From assembly GCA_000349905.1 (NCBI GenBank), contig KB722762.1, forward strand, positions 196,225 through 260,224: DNA of 64,000 nt. The letters run 5' to 3'. A model generated the notes under the pieces. That model saw nothing but the letters and a program-made list of their open reading frames with translations, did not search any database and was not told the DNA's origin. A program made the translations under genes and the position numbers. The DNA is from Volvariella volvacea V23 (Eukaryota; Basidiomycota; Agaricomycetes; Agaricales; Pluteaceae). This document shows, piece by piece, positions 14,307 to 25,900 of the stretch (within the stretch, counting starts at the first letter, position 1; each line of letters begins with the position of its first letter).

Positions 14307-14330
14307 CTGAGGCTGCGAGTTCGACCCTCG
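14307..14330 (+). repeat. tRNA-Lys T-arm fragment, inverted relative to the tRNA gene
   Basis: Twenty bases at 14311-14330 (GGCTGCGAGTTCGACCCTCG) are identical to the T-arm region of the tRNA-Lys gene at 14563-14657. The four preceding bases CTGA extend the match with one base missing. The fragment is on the + strand while the tRNA is on the - strand, about 230 bp away. There is no acceptor stem or anticodon arm, so it is not a tRNA gene. It carries an intact B-box-like GAGTTCGACCC. It could be a local inverted duplication or the remnant of a tRNA-derived element. Confidence 0.6.
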
Positions 14331-14553
14331 AGAGGCTCGGGGGTTGGAAAGCCATCATCATCGCGGCCTAGTCAATTTACTGCGTTGCTGAGGTGCAATA
14401 CACAAGGAAGTTGCACTACAAAAAACGATGCTCGCAGGGGAGGTAATAAATAGAGGGAAAAATAGGAAAGCTTACAAAACACTGTCTATCACATCGAAAT
14501 CCAGTCGCAGTCGCAAAACCTGCTGCCCAGGTGCAAAAAAGCAAACACAAAAC

Positions 14554-14559
14554 AAAAAA
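14554..14559 (-). terminator. RNA polymerase III terminator of tRNA-Lys
   Basis: A run of six A on the + strand, read as T6 on the tRNA strand, begins four bases downstream of the tRNA 3' end. This is a normal Pol III stop signal. Confidence 0.75.
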
Positions 14560-14562
14560 CTA

Positions 14563-14657
14563 GCCCACCGCGAGGGTCGAACTCGCAGCCTTCAGATATT
14601 CCCGCCTCTATACAAGACTTAAGAGTCTGACGCTCTATCCGATTGAGCTAGGCGGGC
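14563..14657 (-). tRNA. tRNA-Lys (anticodon CTT) with intron
   Basis: Reading the - strand from 14657 gives a complete cloverleaf. The acceptor stem GCCCGCC pairs with GGTGGGC, the D stem GCTC with GAGC, and the anticodon stem TCAGA with TCTGA. The T arm is GCGAG TTCGACC CTCGC. The anticodon CTT lies at 14623-14621, in loop CTCTTAA once spliced. An intron of about 22 nt sits one base 3' of the anticodon, the canonical position for nuclear tRNA introns, leaving a 73-nt mature tRNA. A- and B-box elements are present in the D and T arms, and CCA is not encoded. Total gene length is 95 nt. Confidence 0.95.
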
Positions 14658-15908
14658 TTGTGATAGGGTCTAACCACAACGATTGATAACACGCAGACTC
14701 TAGGCAGATGCCTTTGTAGGGCGTGTAGCCCTCCTGCCTACTCGCTAATTTTACCCAACTTGCGTGAGGAATGTCCATTGTAAGCAGCCCAAGCTAATTT
14801 TTTACCCAGCCCGCAGGTAGATACACTGCAATGATCTATATTTTCTATCTTCGATAAATGCATAATGAAAAGGTTCATCCAGTTCGAATATAGGATTAGG
14901 CGCAATGCGCCTTCGGGAATTTTCTTGCTCTCCAGGAGAAAAAAAAGGACCAACGAAGTTCATTTGGAGAAATATGATACCACTCCTAGTGGTGGTGAGA
15001 AGCAAAACGTGCGCTTGCTCTTCATTGGCACATTGTTATAAACGAGACAAAGCTTGTTAGACTCGAGTGGTCGCGGATTTTTTCAGTTGTTGAGGGCCAG
15101 CCACGGCACAAATGATATATATTGATTCCATAGTTAACATCGATAAAGCCGCTGCAGAGGCCTTTGGCCAAGAAGCAAAGAAGCTACTGCCGTTGGTATC
15201 ACTGGCTTAGGGCCATCGCGTCATGCCCAGCGGTGACTACTCATCATATATCACGCTAAGACGTGTGTGCGACAGCAATATATATCCAACCAAATAACAA
15301 ACGAGGGAAAAGAATTGAAGCAGGAATAGTGATAGAAAAATAATGGTAAGTACAGGAACAAGGAGCTTGCCACCGATATCATAACATGGTACAATCGAGA
15401 GACGAAATAAGTACTAGTATATGTCACAGCATGACAACAGAGCGACAAGATTAACATCAGAAGAAAAAGCAGGATAGTTGGGTGTCGAGGATCAATGTGA
15501 TGAAAGAGTGAAAGAGAAAATGAATGATACAAGGTTCGTACTGACAAACTCAAAGCCATTAGCAGAAACGTATGGATTAATGATGCTCCGTATCCAGAAG
15601 AAAAATTGATTCGTACCCCCCTTCTCATTGCAAACCTGATCCTAAAAGGACTGAGCATTGAGTCTCGGTAGTGTTAGGGTATCCTCCTCGACGTCTTGGC
15701 GTGGCGCCTTAGAGGCGGGGTACAGAGAACCTTGTGAGCCAAGGTCTCATGATGCTCGGGGCGTTGTGCTCATAGTTGATGCGAATGTTGGTGAGATGGG
15801 AGGCTCCTAATTGGTTTGGGTAAGAGGCCGTGTTCGCTCAGCTATGGCGCACTCCTGCCCGAGCACTAAAGAATTCCGTCTTGCACCACGACTGCTACAT
15901 CGTACAGC
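14658..15908. other. Intergenic, no gene seen
   Basis: This stretch holds only short open frames without motifs. The longest is 135 codons on the - strand at 15251-15658; it is Ser/Leu-rich and lacks a conserved look. The part next to 15909 is probably the 3' UTR of the large Ser-rich gene on the - strand. Confidence 0.5.
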
Positions 15909-18900
15909 TCACACTTCAATGTCACCATGAACAGCAACCACTCTCTGACTGACACCAGCAGCGCCGTGAATACTATGAGCACTGCTGCCGCCAGACTTCC
16001 TGCCAATCTTCCCCAACCACATCCTAAACTTCCCCGTGCTCAACGTGCTCATGACGCTCCCCGGTAAGCTCTTCACGCTTCTAGCAATGCTCTTCCCACT
16101 CTTAAAGCTATCCAATGAAGGAACATTCCTTAGAGGGAAGCCTATAGAGTTCGTGGTGGTCGAACCAGTAGGTGTACTCGATCCTGATCCTGATCCAGAA
16201 CGTCCATGATTATTACGGCGCAAAGAACTCGAAGAAGATCTTGGCACACGTCGACGTCGCACTGACGAAGTGGAAGACGAGGAAGAAGGTAGCATAGGTA
16301 CGGATAGAACAGAAGAGGTCGATACTTGGTGGTGATGGTACCTTCGCCTTTGGTCTTGTTGACCCTCTCCTAGTTTCGACGGTGTGAGCTTCCACTTTGG
16401 GTTCTCTTCCCCATAAGAAGCAGGAGGTGTTGGAGGAAGGACAGAGCCGAGTACGAAGGGACCTGAAATTACCGGTCGGGTTTTAGTTGTATCGCCGTCT
16501 ATGTTGGGACTTCCACTTCCATTACTTGACATGGCTAGTCGCCTTCTTCGTTTGGGTATTGATTCAGATGAAGGTGGTGAGGCGGGCGTTGATTTCCTTC
16601 GAAGGCTAATAATCCTTTTGAGGCCCTTGGCAGCAGCAGCAGTGGCGGTAATCGCAGGGGAGGAAGATGTTACTGATGTAGTGGATTTAGATGATATGGA
16701 ACCAGATTTGGATAATGACAGTCCAGAATGCTCGGCATTGACGATGGTCGTTTCCTGTTCGATTTCTTGCGTACGATTGGTGGTGGGAATAGTTAATATG
16801 GAGCTGGGCGTATGAGCGCTAATGACGGGTCCAAACACGTCTTGCGCGATTGACGTCTCGTCAGGCTCAGAACCATTACTAGACTTGCTAGCAGCTCCAG
16901 TAGAAGAACCACCACCAATTCCGTCGACGGCCTGATCGATGTCCATCGCTTCATCAATATCCATTGGTGTACTCATCTGCTCATCCTCGTCTTCCTCTGC
17001 AGGATCCCCATTTTTAGTGGGAGAAGCGCTACCATCATCCTCAGCGTCTTCATAGTAGTCTTCATCATCTTCCTCATCACCATCAGCGTCTTCCCCATCC
17101 TCCCACTTCACATCATCTCTAATAATACCCAGCTCCTTCGGATCAAAATCCCAATACAATTTACTAGCATAATGCACAGTCGGCATATCAGCAAATTTAA
17201 CCGACTTGTTGGTCGTTCCTCCTGTTCCCGATCCAGTACTAGAACTGGTCCTAGTAGTAGAGGCGGAGGTGGATGTGGATGTAGAAGCAGTAGAGCACGA
17301 GACCACTTTAGATAGACCCGTCATCGCGGGGGCACCAATGCCTGTTGGGGTTGATAAATCTGAGGTGACGGAGGACAATGAAGGGGCGAGCGCATGACTC
17401 GGTGTAGAGAGACACGATTTATATGGCTTCTGTTCTTGCTTTGGCGGTCGTATCAGAGAAGACGTATGCGAGTGACCCCCTGAAGAGAGTGACGACGAAG
17501 ATACTGATGCCTTGACAGCATGAGTAGAACACGATCCAGAAGAGTTAACTGAGCTGACGGAAGTAGTCCTTAAATGAGTCGATGGGACGCGGTCAGTTGG
17601 TGGTGGCGACGGCGACGAGGGCGGCGCCACCGTCGAAGCCACACCAGTAGTCGCCTTTTTACCATCTGTCTCTATGCCAGTCTCTGCTGCCCCTGTATGA
17701 GCTTCTGTCCCCGCACCCGCGCCCGCACTGGAATTTATCTTATTTGACGTAGCTACCGAATCTGCACTTGCGTTAGCTTTCAATAAACCGGAAGATCTTG
17801 GACCGGACATACTAAATAAGTTAGAGGAACCACCGCGAATTAATCCGTTAGAACTCGATATCCCGATTGGTCCTGAAATATTAGGCTTGCTACTCGATGG
17901 CGGACTAATAGTTATATTTGACGTCGTTGAATTTGAACCCAGGCCGCCGCTGGTGCCTGCTGCAGTGCTGAAGCTACCGGTTATATTACTCATGAGCAGT
18001 TTTTCTTTAAGATTAATGAAAGGTCGAAGTGATTTTTCAGAATAAGACCTTGATCGCGAGTGTGAGTCCCTTGTTGAGGTTGATGCGCGTGATCCTGAAG
18101 GCGAGCGCGGTTTCAGGAAGCTTGTCCAGAACGCTGAGGGAGAGGGAGGAGGTTGAGGAGACGATGGTAACGATGCGGACGGCGGTGGTGACATTGAGGA
18201 GCTATCGGCAATTGACGTCGCAGTTTCTGCTCCAACGGTGAAGAAACTCGACGATGAAGCACCGGATGATGATTCTGATGATGAGCCCGATGAGGGCACC
18301 AGAGCCGCGGTAGAAGGAGGGATAAGAGAAGGGGGTAGCAGTGTTGAAGGCTGAGATTGGGAACGACCATGAGCCATCGTCAACTGTGACGCACCACCTA
18401 GAATGGTGATGGTGGATGCGTTGGTGCCAGTGAAGAATGAAGATTGGCTTGACCCAAAGGCGCCAATCAGCTGCACAGCATCCATGTTCATGTTCCCTTT
18501 CGTCGGCGACCGTCCAGGCGGGCCGTTTTCAGCCTCGCCAGCGATGGAAGGAGGATTGGCAGAACCTTGCAATGCTGCAAGGTCGGATGCAAAATCGATG
18601 GTACTTCCCATTCCGAACCCTACTCCCGGACCTGAAATGGAAGCACGGGAACGTGGCAAGGGCTTGACTTGGCGATAAATCCACTGGGATTGGGGGTTTG
18701 GAAGTTTGGGCTTTGATGGTGTCGATGCTGGTGTAGGGATTTGTGCTGGCGTTGAAGGGGGTTGTGGATTAGGTTGTGCTGGTGCGGGTGCTGCTGAAGG
18801 TGTAGGAGAGGAAGGCGTAGGTGGTGGGTTCGCACCTGGGAGCGTCGAAAGCGCAGTCGCCGACTTCATGGCTGCTGTCTTTGCTGTCAGCGAAGTCGTC

Positions 18901-20521
18901 GTGTGCCGCAGGGTCCGAGTATTTCCACGAGAAGGCGTCACAGGTGAAGGTGGGGTAGGAGTTGTCATGCTCGTCGTTGGAGCACCCTGCTGTTGTCGTA
19001 GAGGCGTTGCAGTAGACGATGACGCCGATGACGGTGATGGTAAGGGTGAAGGACGTGGCAGTTCAGGTGAAGGCGAGGCCAAAGGCAAAGAAGGTGACGA
19101 AGCACCAGATAAAGCTAGTGATGGAATGTGAAACGGTGATGAGGGTATCTCAACAGCAATTAAATTTGCCGAATCACTACTAATGCCATCGCCGCGTTCT
19201 TGCCTATGACTAAAGCCGAAGTCAGACCTGTTTTCGGAGCTCATACCCTTTGAATCCCGGTTAAGGGGGTTGAGTGTGAGTGCGTTCGAGTTCGAGTAGT
19301 GATGCTGCTAGGGAATCAAACGAGGGTTGATATCAATATCAGAAATTCACGATCACGATCGAGGGAAAAAGAAAAGAAAAAAGGGTGCTAGGAGGGGAAA
19401 AAAATGGTGCAGCAACGAACTGGAATGAAACTTGTCTCCTCAGACAGTGACTCCTTCCGGAGCCATCGAAGGACAACGAAAGCAGAAACTGAAACAGCAA
19501 TAGACTGCCAACTTACCACACCACTGTAACGCCCAGCCTGAGGTCCAGTTCCAAGCTCAGAAACACCACCACCAGCCGCACCAGTATTCGTCAGAGCATA
19601 AGATTGCGAAGCCCGAGTCTGAAGAGCAGCAAACGAGGCCGAAGACCCAGCATCAGAGGCCAAAGCCGGCGAATTCGAAGCAGCAAAAGAACCAACACCG
19701 CGATCGTCCTTCATCAAGCTGTCACCAGCACCACGACCACGATTGCTGTTCGTGTGCGTGACCATGGTACCGCGACCGTAATCATAACTATAACTATAAC
19801 CCACGGCTGGTCCTTCGCTGCTCGCACTGCTGACGATTCGCAGCTCGTCTTTATCCTCGTCCTCGTTCTCGTAACGGCATTCCTTGAGGATATCGAGTGG
19901 TCTAGGTCGGGGTCGAGGTCTCCGGGTTGTCACTTCTCCTGCTGCTCCAGATACTGCGTCTGCGCCTTCTCTGATAATACCACCCGCGACGGATGGCGAC
20001 GATGACGTTACTTTGATTGACGAGGAAGACGAAGGCGATAAGGGTGGCAGTTGGGATGTGCGCCTTAGTGACCTCGTAGGCGTTACGGGTGGCGTTGTGA
20101 AATCTGAGGAGTTTGAGTTGGTGTTCGTCGCGTTCGTAACGGAAGACATGGATGAGATAGTATTCCCATTATCATTATAGAGGGTGAGATTATGATTAGC
20201 GGTAGAAGATACAGAAGGCATGGGGTATGTTGGTCGTCTGCGAGGTATTACCCTTCCCCTTCCAGCTGGACTGATGGTGGTGGTTGCGGTACTTCCAGTA
20301 CTGGCCTTCACTTGTAGCACTTGCGACGCTGCCGGTCCAGGTAATATGCATGAGGTTGACAGTGAGGATGGCAATGGAGAGGGCGGTGTTGACAGGGAGG
20401 CTGTACGCGCCAGGGATAAAGTACCATTCTCAGAACCATCAAGCCTTTTGACATGCGTCAAGCCTGAACCAGTGGCGGCAGTGAAGAACGACTGTAAGTG
20501 CACAGGCGCATCCAATTCCAT
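15909..20521 (-). CDS. Large Ser/Thr/Pro-rich disordered protein, function unknown
   Basis: Two long open segments on the - strand join cleanly in phase. Exon 1 is 20521-19517 (335 codons, ATG with MELDAPVHLQSFF) and exon 2 is 19307-15909 (1132 codons plus stop). The GTAAGT donor and CCCTAG acceptor both fall between codons, giving about 1467 residues. The alternative is two genes, the second starting at ATG 19244. Nearly all of it is low-complexity Ser/Thr/Pro/Gly. Islands that look conserved are KSVKFADMPTVHYASKLYWD followed by FDPKELG and a Glu/Asp tract (about 17190-16990), basic KRRRRLAMS (about 16540), and FRMWLGKIGRKSGG near the C-terminus. There is no enzyme motif, signal peptide or membrane segment. 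The KSVKFAD island recalls the RVxF-type docking motif of PP1 partners, but that is only a resemblance. I do not recognise the family. Confidence 0.6.
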
Positions 20522-20890
20522 CAAAGTCTATTTTTTTGGTATGCGTGTTTTGTGTCCCGATGGGATGAATCACCGTCGCAGTTTCGCAGTATGCGATCGG
20601 CAGGCCCAAGTCCGTGGTCGTCGAATAGAGTTCCAGAATGAGTGGTATGAAGGATTGAATTACCACCGTTGATGCGGCGGCGAGTTTGAGCGCGGAGTTG
20701 AAAACAAGAGCAGATGTCGACGAAGAGAGCAGCACGATGGGCGACAGTTCAAAAGTGCGTATCAATTGAGGCAAGATATACGAGCGCCGAGAAGTTTAAC
20801 AACGTAAAAAAAGCGGAGCGCGAGAACACGGGACGTGCCAATGGAGATCAAAAAAAAGAGAGCGAAGCACGAAGGAGAGCATAAAAAAGT

Positions 20891-21220
20891 TCAGATGAAG
20901 CTCAGTTCAGGTTCACGCCCAGTGAGAGAAAAACCCACCGCGTGGAGATCCTCTGGACTCGCTTCAATATTTGAGGATCCAGGAAGATCACTGGGAATGG
21001 AAGGTTGGTGCTCGGGCTCGTGAGGGTCCAAAGGGGAAGGGCTTGGACTTGAGCTGGAGCTGGGGTTGGGGCTGGACTGACTTGATAGCTCCAATTCAAT
21101 TGTAGCGTCAAGCCATGTTCGTTCTTCTATCGTCAGGCCATTATCAAAATCTGGCTGGTGGATAAATGTGTTCGGTGGTGCTAATGTTGATGGAGCATCA
21201 ACGACATCAACATTGCCGCC
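20891..21220 (-). CDS. Terminal coding exon of an unrecognised protein (partial)
   Basis: On the - strand an acceptor (TTTAACAG) at 21221 opens a 110-codon frame to a stop at 20891. It begins GGNVDVVDAPSTLAPPNTF and continues through DNGLTIEERTWLDATIELEL into a Ser/Pro-rich stretch. The sequence has protein-like composition before the low-complexity part, so I read it as the last exon of a gene. Its 5' exons are not resolved. A candidate short open stretch begins with ATG near 21420 on the same strand, and a 41-bp tandem duplication sits immediately upstream of the acceptor. No family is recognised. Confidence 0.4.
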   Translation of the reverse strand, partial: GGNVDVVDAPSTLAPPNTFIHQPDFDNGLTIEERTWLDATIELELSSQSSPNPSSSSSPSPSPLDPHEPEHQPSIPSDLPGSSNIEASPEDLHAVGFSLTGREPELSFI

Positions 21221-21222
21221 CT

Positions 21223-21304
21223 GTTAAATCAACATTTAAAGGGACAGGAATAGGAAAATGGTTGTTAAATCAACATTTAAAGGGACAGGAATAGGAAAAT
21301 GGTC
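21223..21304. repeat. Perfect 41-bp tandem duplication
   Basis: Copy 1 is 21223-21263 and copy 2 is 21264-21304, identical except for the last base (T versus C). The unit starts GTTAAATCAACATTTAAAGG. Read on the - strand it lies just inside the intron upstream of the exon at 20891-21220. Only the copy next to the exon is followed by the AG acceptor. Confidence 0.95.
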
Positions 21305-22280
21305 AGGGATGAGGATGTTAGTGAATTTTCATAAGGAACTGGGGACAGAAGCAGAAAAGGTGGAGAAAATTTGCGATTTATTGCCATTGAGAGGTAGGCA
21401 CGTTCGATTTGGCCATTATCCATCCGTTTTGGCCAGCACCAAGCCCCCATCAAGAAGGAAAGATTGGATAGTTGGAAAACGAGGGTAATGAGTTGGATGG
21501 CTCACACGACACATTCTCTTTGACAGAATGTCAATATGTTTGTGGCGAATACAACACACAAGCGCCGAAACGAGTCGTAAAAGCCAGCAGGCGAGGACCA
21601 GCCAGTGGGAGGGCGTAATGTAAAAAAGGAATGAGAGGTAAGGGGAGGGATGGGACGGGGGTGAAAGGGAAAGGGAGGAGGAAAGGGGAAAGAAAAGGAA
21701 TGTGTGTGGGATACTTAACGCCGCACGTTGGGGACGGGAGAAGAGAACGTTCAAAGGAGGAGAGGGCGTTGGAACACTAGGTCTTTCTAGTGTTTTTCTC
21801 TTCGAGGGTTACCCCTCCGTCACCCCCTGAAAGTCCAGAATGCCTTGCCATTGGAAAGGAAGGTGGGGGGTCATTGGGGGGTGCCCCATTCATACCTGTG
21901 AGCAGTACCTCACGTTCAACACGTGTACGGGAAAATGATAGCATAAGTTCATCGCTATTGGATTGGAGCTTTCTTGCCATAGGGCCAAAACGACTGTTTA
22001 GGGCCAGTTTTGAAGGGTACGCGCAAGGTGATAAGATGGGATTAAATGGCTATTAGACCTCGTGTCCACAGTTTCAATGGTCAACATGGGGTTGTTAAGT
22101 TAATAAATTCTATGTCACGTGAGCACCGGGAGAGGGTAGCAAATGGGACGCAGCTCGTTGTGTACGAGATTTGGTGTGAAGGCCGAGAGGGTGTACGCAA
22201 CAGGATGCGATGACGACGTAGACCCAGTTAAAAGCAGGGCGACGATTGGGTGCAGCGCATGGCAGAGACCCGAGATGGCT
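21305..22280. other. Intergenic, no gene resolved
   Basis: This stretch contains pyrimidine-rich sequence on the - strand (about 21600-21750) and short frames only. It probably includes upstream exons or promoter of the unresolved - strand gene and the 3' UTR of mL43. Nothing else is recognisable. Confidence 0.4.
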
Positions 22281-22790
22281 CTACAGGTTCGGACGATCGG
22301 CGTGGAGCCCACTCCAGATACCTCTGGCGGCCTCAGTGGTACTCTCGACGGGGCGTCGTTTGAGGGGCTTGATCTTCGCACCGGAGGAATCGAGAAGAAG
22401 CTGCACTTTTTGTTCGATTGCGGTTACCTCTAGGCCATTGAGAGGGATAACTTTGTCACGGTTATTTGCTGCAAGGCAAGTTTAATAGCGCGAAATAATA
22501 ATAATTTTTGGGATATGAAGCAAAGGCAAAATGGGGAGACTTAGCGTACCGTAAAAACCACGAACAATAGGTTCTTTTTGATTGCGCTGCTTGACGACAA
22601 TTTCAACGTGTGGATTTTGTCGCGCGAGAGCGGTGAGGTGACCGCGAAGAAGGTATGTGCGTGTGTTTGCGGAGGACGGCCATTTGTCACAAAATTCGAA
22701 GACCAACTTGCGGATGTGTGGAATGAATGAGACGTGCCCGTTTGCAGGGACCGAGCGAAGAGATCCACGTAAGACACGACCCATGCCCAT
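22281..22790 (-). CDS. Mitochondrial large ribosomal subunit protein mL43
   Basis: This gene encodes a 142-residue protein of the L51/S25/CI-B8 thioredoxin-like family, matching mL43 (MRPL43/yeast Mrpl51), a component of the mitochondrial 54S subunit. Two exons, 22790-22550 and 22468-22281, join in phase 1 across an 81-bp intron. The family pattern is clear: a basic N-terminus, IRKLVFEFCDKWPSSANTRT, LLRGHLTALARQNPHVEIVV, and KQRNQKEPIVRGFY ending the first exon. A C-terminal tail contains NGLEVTAIEQKVQLLLDSSG. The length is normal for fungi. It is divergent to the large + strand gene at 22957 with only 166 bp between the two ATGs. Confidence 0.88.
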
Positions 22791-22956
22791 GTTGGCTGTT
22801 GGCTGCTTGCGTGTGGGTTGAGCTGCAAATTGCTGATTGGATCGGAGAATGGGGAGTTGGGGCGGAGACCGAAAATGGGCAGCGGGCAGGGCGGGCTGTG
22901 GAGGCGCGTGAAGCAAAAAACTTGGACGCGACGCGTTAAAACTGTTTTTGGACGAG
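22791..22956. promoter_or_regulatory. Divergent promoter between mL43 and the gene at 22957
   Basis: Only 166 bp separate the two divergent start codons, so both promoters and 5' UTRs must overlap. I see no clear TATA box. The sequence is mixed, with an AAAACTTGGACGCG stretch near the right end. Confidence 0.5.
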
Positions 22957-25900
22957 ATGGCAAGGGCAACTCGTTCATCAACACAACACGAAAAACAAAA
23001 ATCTGCCCCACAGTCCGACCCCAGCTCGACCAAGAAACGGAAACGCCTCGCCCACCACGACCCAAACGACGCCCTCCCCCCTCCAAAGCTGCCCCGCACC
23101 GATATCGATTCAAAGCCCACGGACGACCAGCAACTCCCCAGTCCCAACTCCCCGCCACTCCCCTCCCATCTTGCCGGCGATGCACCCATCCTTCCTGAAC
23201 ACGCCCAGAAAGTCTTAGATATCCTCGAGGTGTCAGTGCTCTCCCCTCTGCTCCTCTCCACCGAGCTCACACTCCAGCCCAACTGCTCCAGCTCCGACTC
23301 TCAGGGACTGTTAGACAGAGAATTCCCTCTCCCGGCTGAAGCACCAAACTCGGCGCCACAATCCCAATCACTGCGTGGCCTCCTCAAAGAGTCCTCACAG
23401 CATCCGCTATGGGTCCTAAGGGTTCGTTTCTCTTCTCTGCTTCATCTCGCTCTGATTGGTTTCAACTCTGCTGACATCACACCTCGCAACTTTTAACTAC
23501 TGCCCACCCACTCACCAACAATAGGCTGCCGTTAAACAGCTACTGCCCATCTCATCCCACCCTCGTTTCCGCCCTTCCACCCCAGCCGCACAGCAGCGAC
23601 GCTTTTGCGAATCAGCACTCTCGCTCTTAGATCAGGCTTCTTTTCACACCGTACCCGTTCCACTTGATTTGCAGACTATTCTACCCGAGCAAGAACTACC
23701 GCCAGAAGATTCGACGACTGCCACTACCACTACCACTACCAAACCTACTAGCGCTACCAAAGACAACTCCACCTCGACTACGTCAACACTCACATCACCC
23801 CCGTCCCCTATCCTAGCCAAACGCAAATACGCTCTAGTGCAGCATTTACCTAATGGTGATTACTGGACTTCTCTCAATTCCGACATCGCAACCCCTACAC
23901 CACCATCGAGCAACGGTCTTGATCTGAAGGATCTACCAACCGGCCATGCAGAGCTGGTGGCCATACTTCCAGCAGCAGCTTCTACACTAGTTCCACCCGA
24001 GTCCGTTCCGACTCTGGGGTCTTATAATAGCACAAAAGTCTTGGCAAAGAAATCGTTACCTGCACAGCGGAGATTGACCACGGGCTGGTTCTTGGACTAC
24101 GGCGTCTGGGCGAGCTTTGCGCCTACGTTTGACCAGGAAGCAGAGTTGGTGGGAAGACGGGAGATGGGAGAGATCATTTGGGGATGGGAAGAAAGGAAGA
24201 GACGGTGGGAGGATAGGAAGAGGGAGCTGGTCCAAGGAAGAGGGAGAGTGGAAGAAATCGCGGACGATGCTGGCGCGGAGGTACAGAGGGACACACCGAC
24301 GCAGAGCAGTACAGCAGAACAGGGGGAGAAGCAGGTCGAGGCACGCGAACCGGGCGAGACGAATGCTGCTCAAGAGGAACAGGAGGTTGTTGAAGTCGAG
24401 AAACCTTCTGCCGACAGAGCAGACGGCACGAAGGCGGACGACGACTTCAATTTGGATAGCGCATTGAAGGAATTGTTCGCGCCTGAACAGGCGGAAGCAG
24501 TCAAATCTTCATTGGCTACATTCGAACTCGAAAAGGCCGTTCAGGAACTCGTGGAACGAAACGCTCGGGCTCTGGCAAGACTGGAAGAGTTACAGTATGC
24601 TCGATTGAATAACGAAGGTGGTGGAACCGGTAAAGTTGATGAAGCGTCTGAGGAATGGGAAACAGGTGCGTTTTGAAACTTATCTCTATTCGCCCTTTGT
24701 GTCATCTACTTCTCCGCCTTTTGATTTTGTTATTTTGAGTTTCATCAGTGCTTATAAACTTTTCGTTATCCTTCGTTTTAATTATAGCACAAGGAATTCT
24801 GGAAACATTGACAGTTCTAACATCACTGCGACCACGATCATCCATGGACGATTCGTCACTAATACCAAGTCCGTCGGTATTGCACAAGTTGCATCGAACG
24901 TTGGCTCTAGAACCAAAACCAGGGTGGTATGGTTCACTTCCACCAAACCAGACAGCAGCCCTGCGTGACGACTCGACGATCAAACTACGTCCTGGTGTAT
25001 TGAACTCTGCAGGTACTAATGCTGCCGCTGGTGCTGCAGGTGCTGCAACTGGAACGGGTGGCGTTTCCGGCACAGCAGGCATGCCTGGAATTCCAGCATC
25101 TTCTACGCCTACGCCCTTATCTAATGCGCAGACGGCCACCACTGTACACCAAACGACTGCTACTACCACCGCTGCGACGCCTTATGCAGGATATGCATAT
25201 GCATACAACCAGCAAGCGACTGCAGGGACCGGTGCTGCAGCGGGCCAAGCTTACCGTGCCACAGCGACGCCATATACGCCATACAAACCCGGCCAAACGC
25301 CCTACTATAACCCATACATGACTGCAGGGCAGGGTGGCGTGCAGCAGAGTTATTATGGACAGCAAGCATACATGGGCGCGGGCACTGCAGCCGGTGGAGC
25401 AGCGACTGGCCAGCAGCCCTATGCAGCCTACTCGAGCTGGTACGCGAATTACGTGCCCATGGCAGCGAGTGCCGGTACGACGCCGAATGTGGGTGGAACA
25501 GCCGCTTCGACACCGGCAGGGGCTGCTGCTGCAGGCTCGAACTCAGGGAGAGGCACGCCTCAGCCTGGTGTTAATACCGCTAATTCAATGGCGATTCCAA
25601 CGAGCTATGCCACTTTCTTTGGTGGAGCCGGGGCTGGGTCCGGGGCCGGGACGGGTGCTGCGACGGGATCTGCGACGACACCTACTACACCGGGTGGCGC
25701 TAGTGCTGGTGGTGGTAGTGCTACGCAGAGAACGCCAGTCGTGGCCAATACGGTCATGGCTGGGAAGACGCCCTATACGGCAGCGGCTGCTAGTGGACAT
25801 AGTGGGTATGGACAGAGCACGATGGGGCAGTGGACGGCTGGGATGTACGGGCAAGGCCACTATCAGTATCATCAGCAGGGCGTAGGGGCCGCGGGGGGTG

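Larger units (their letters stand above)
12937..14562. other. Intergenic: PUF 3' UTR and unassigned sequence
   Basis: About 13080-13500 is strongly pyrimidine-rich on the + strand, consistent with a long 3' UTR of the PUF gene. It contains TGTATAAA at 13507-13514, one base from a consensus PUF site. A short open frame at 13724-14020 (+) has no recognisable motif. A fragment matching the T arm of the neighbouring tRNA lies at 14307-14330. Nothing else is seen. Confidence 0.5.

Noticed and set aside
14221..14340. Possible tRNA-derived SINE around the T-arm fragment
   Set aside because: A B-box is present but no convincing A-box, tail or second copy can be seen, so only the fragment itself is reported.
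20439..20774. Possible additional 5' exon of the large Ser-rich gene on the - strand
   Set aside because: The frame starts only at TTG, not ATG. It could be joined by a GT-AG intron in phase, but nothing independent supports it, so the ATG at 20521 was kept.
22482..23282. Long - strand frames (266 and 214 codons) opposite the gene at 22957
   Set aside because: They are shadows of two divergent genes; only the mL43 frame within them has family motifs and a coherent exon structure.
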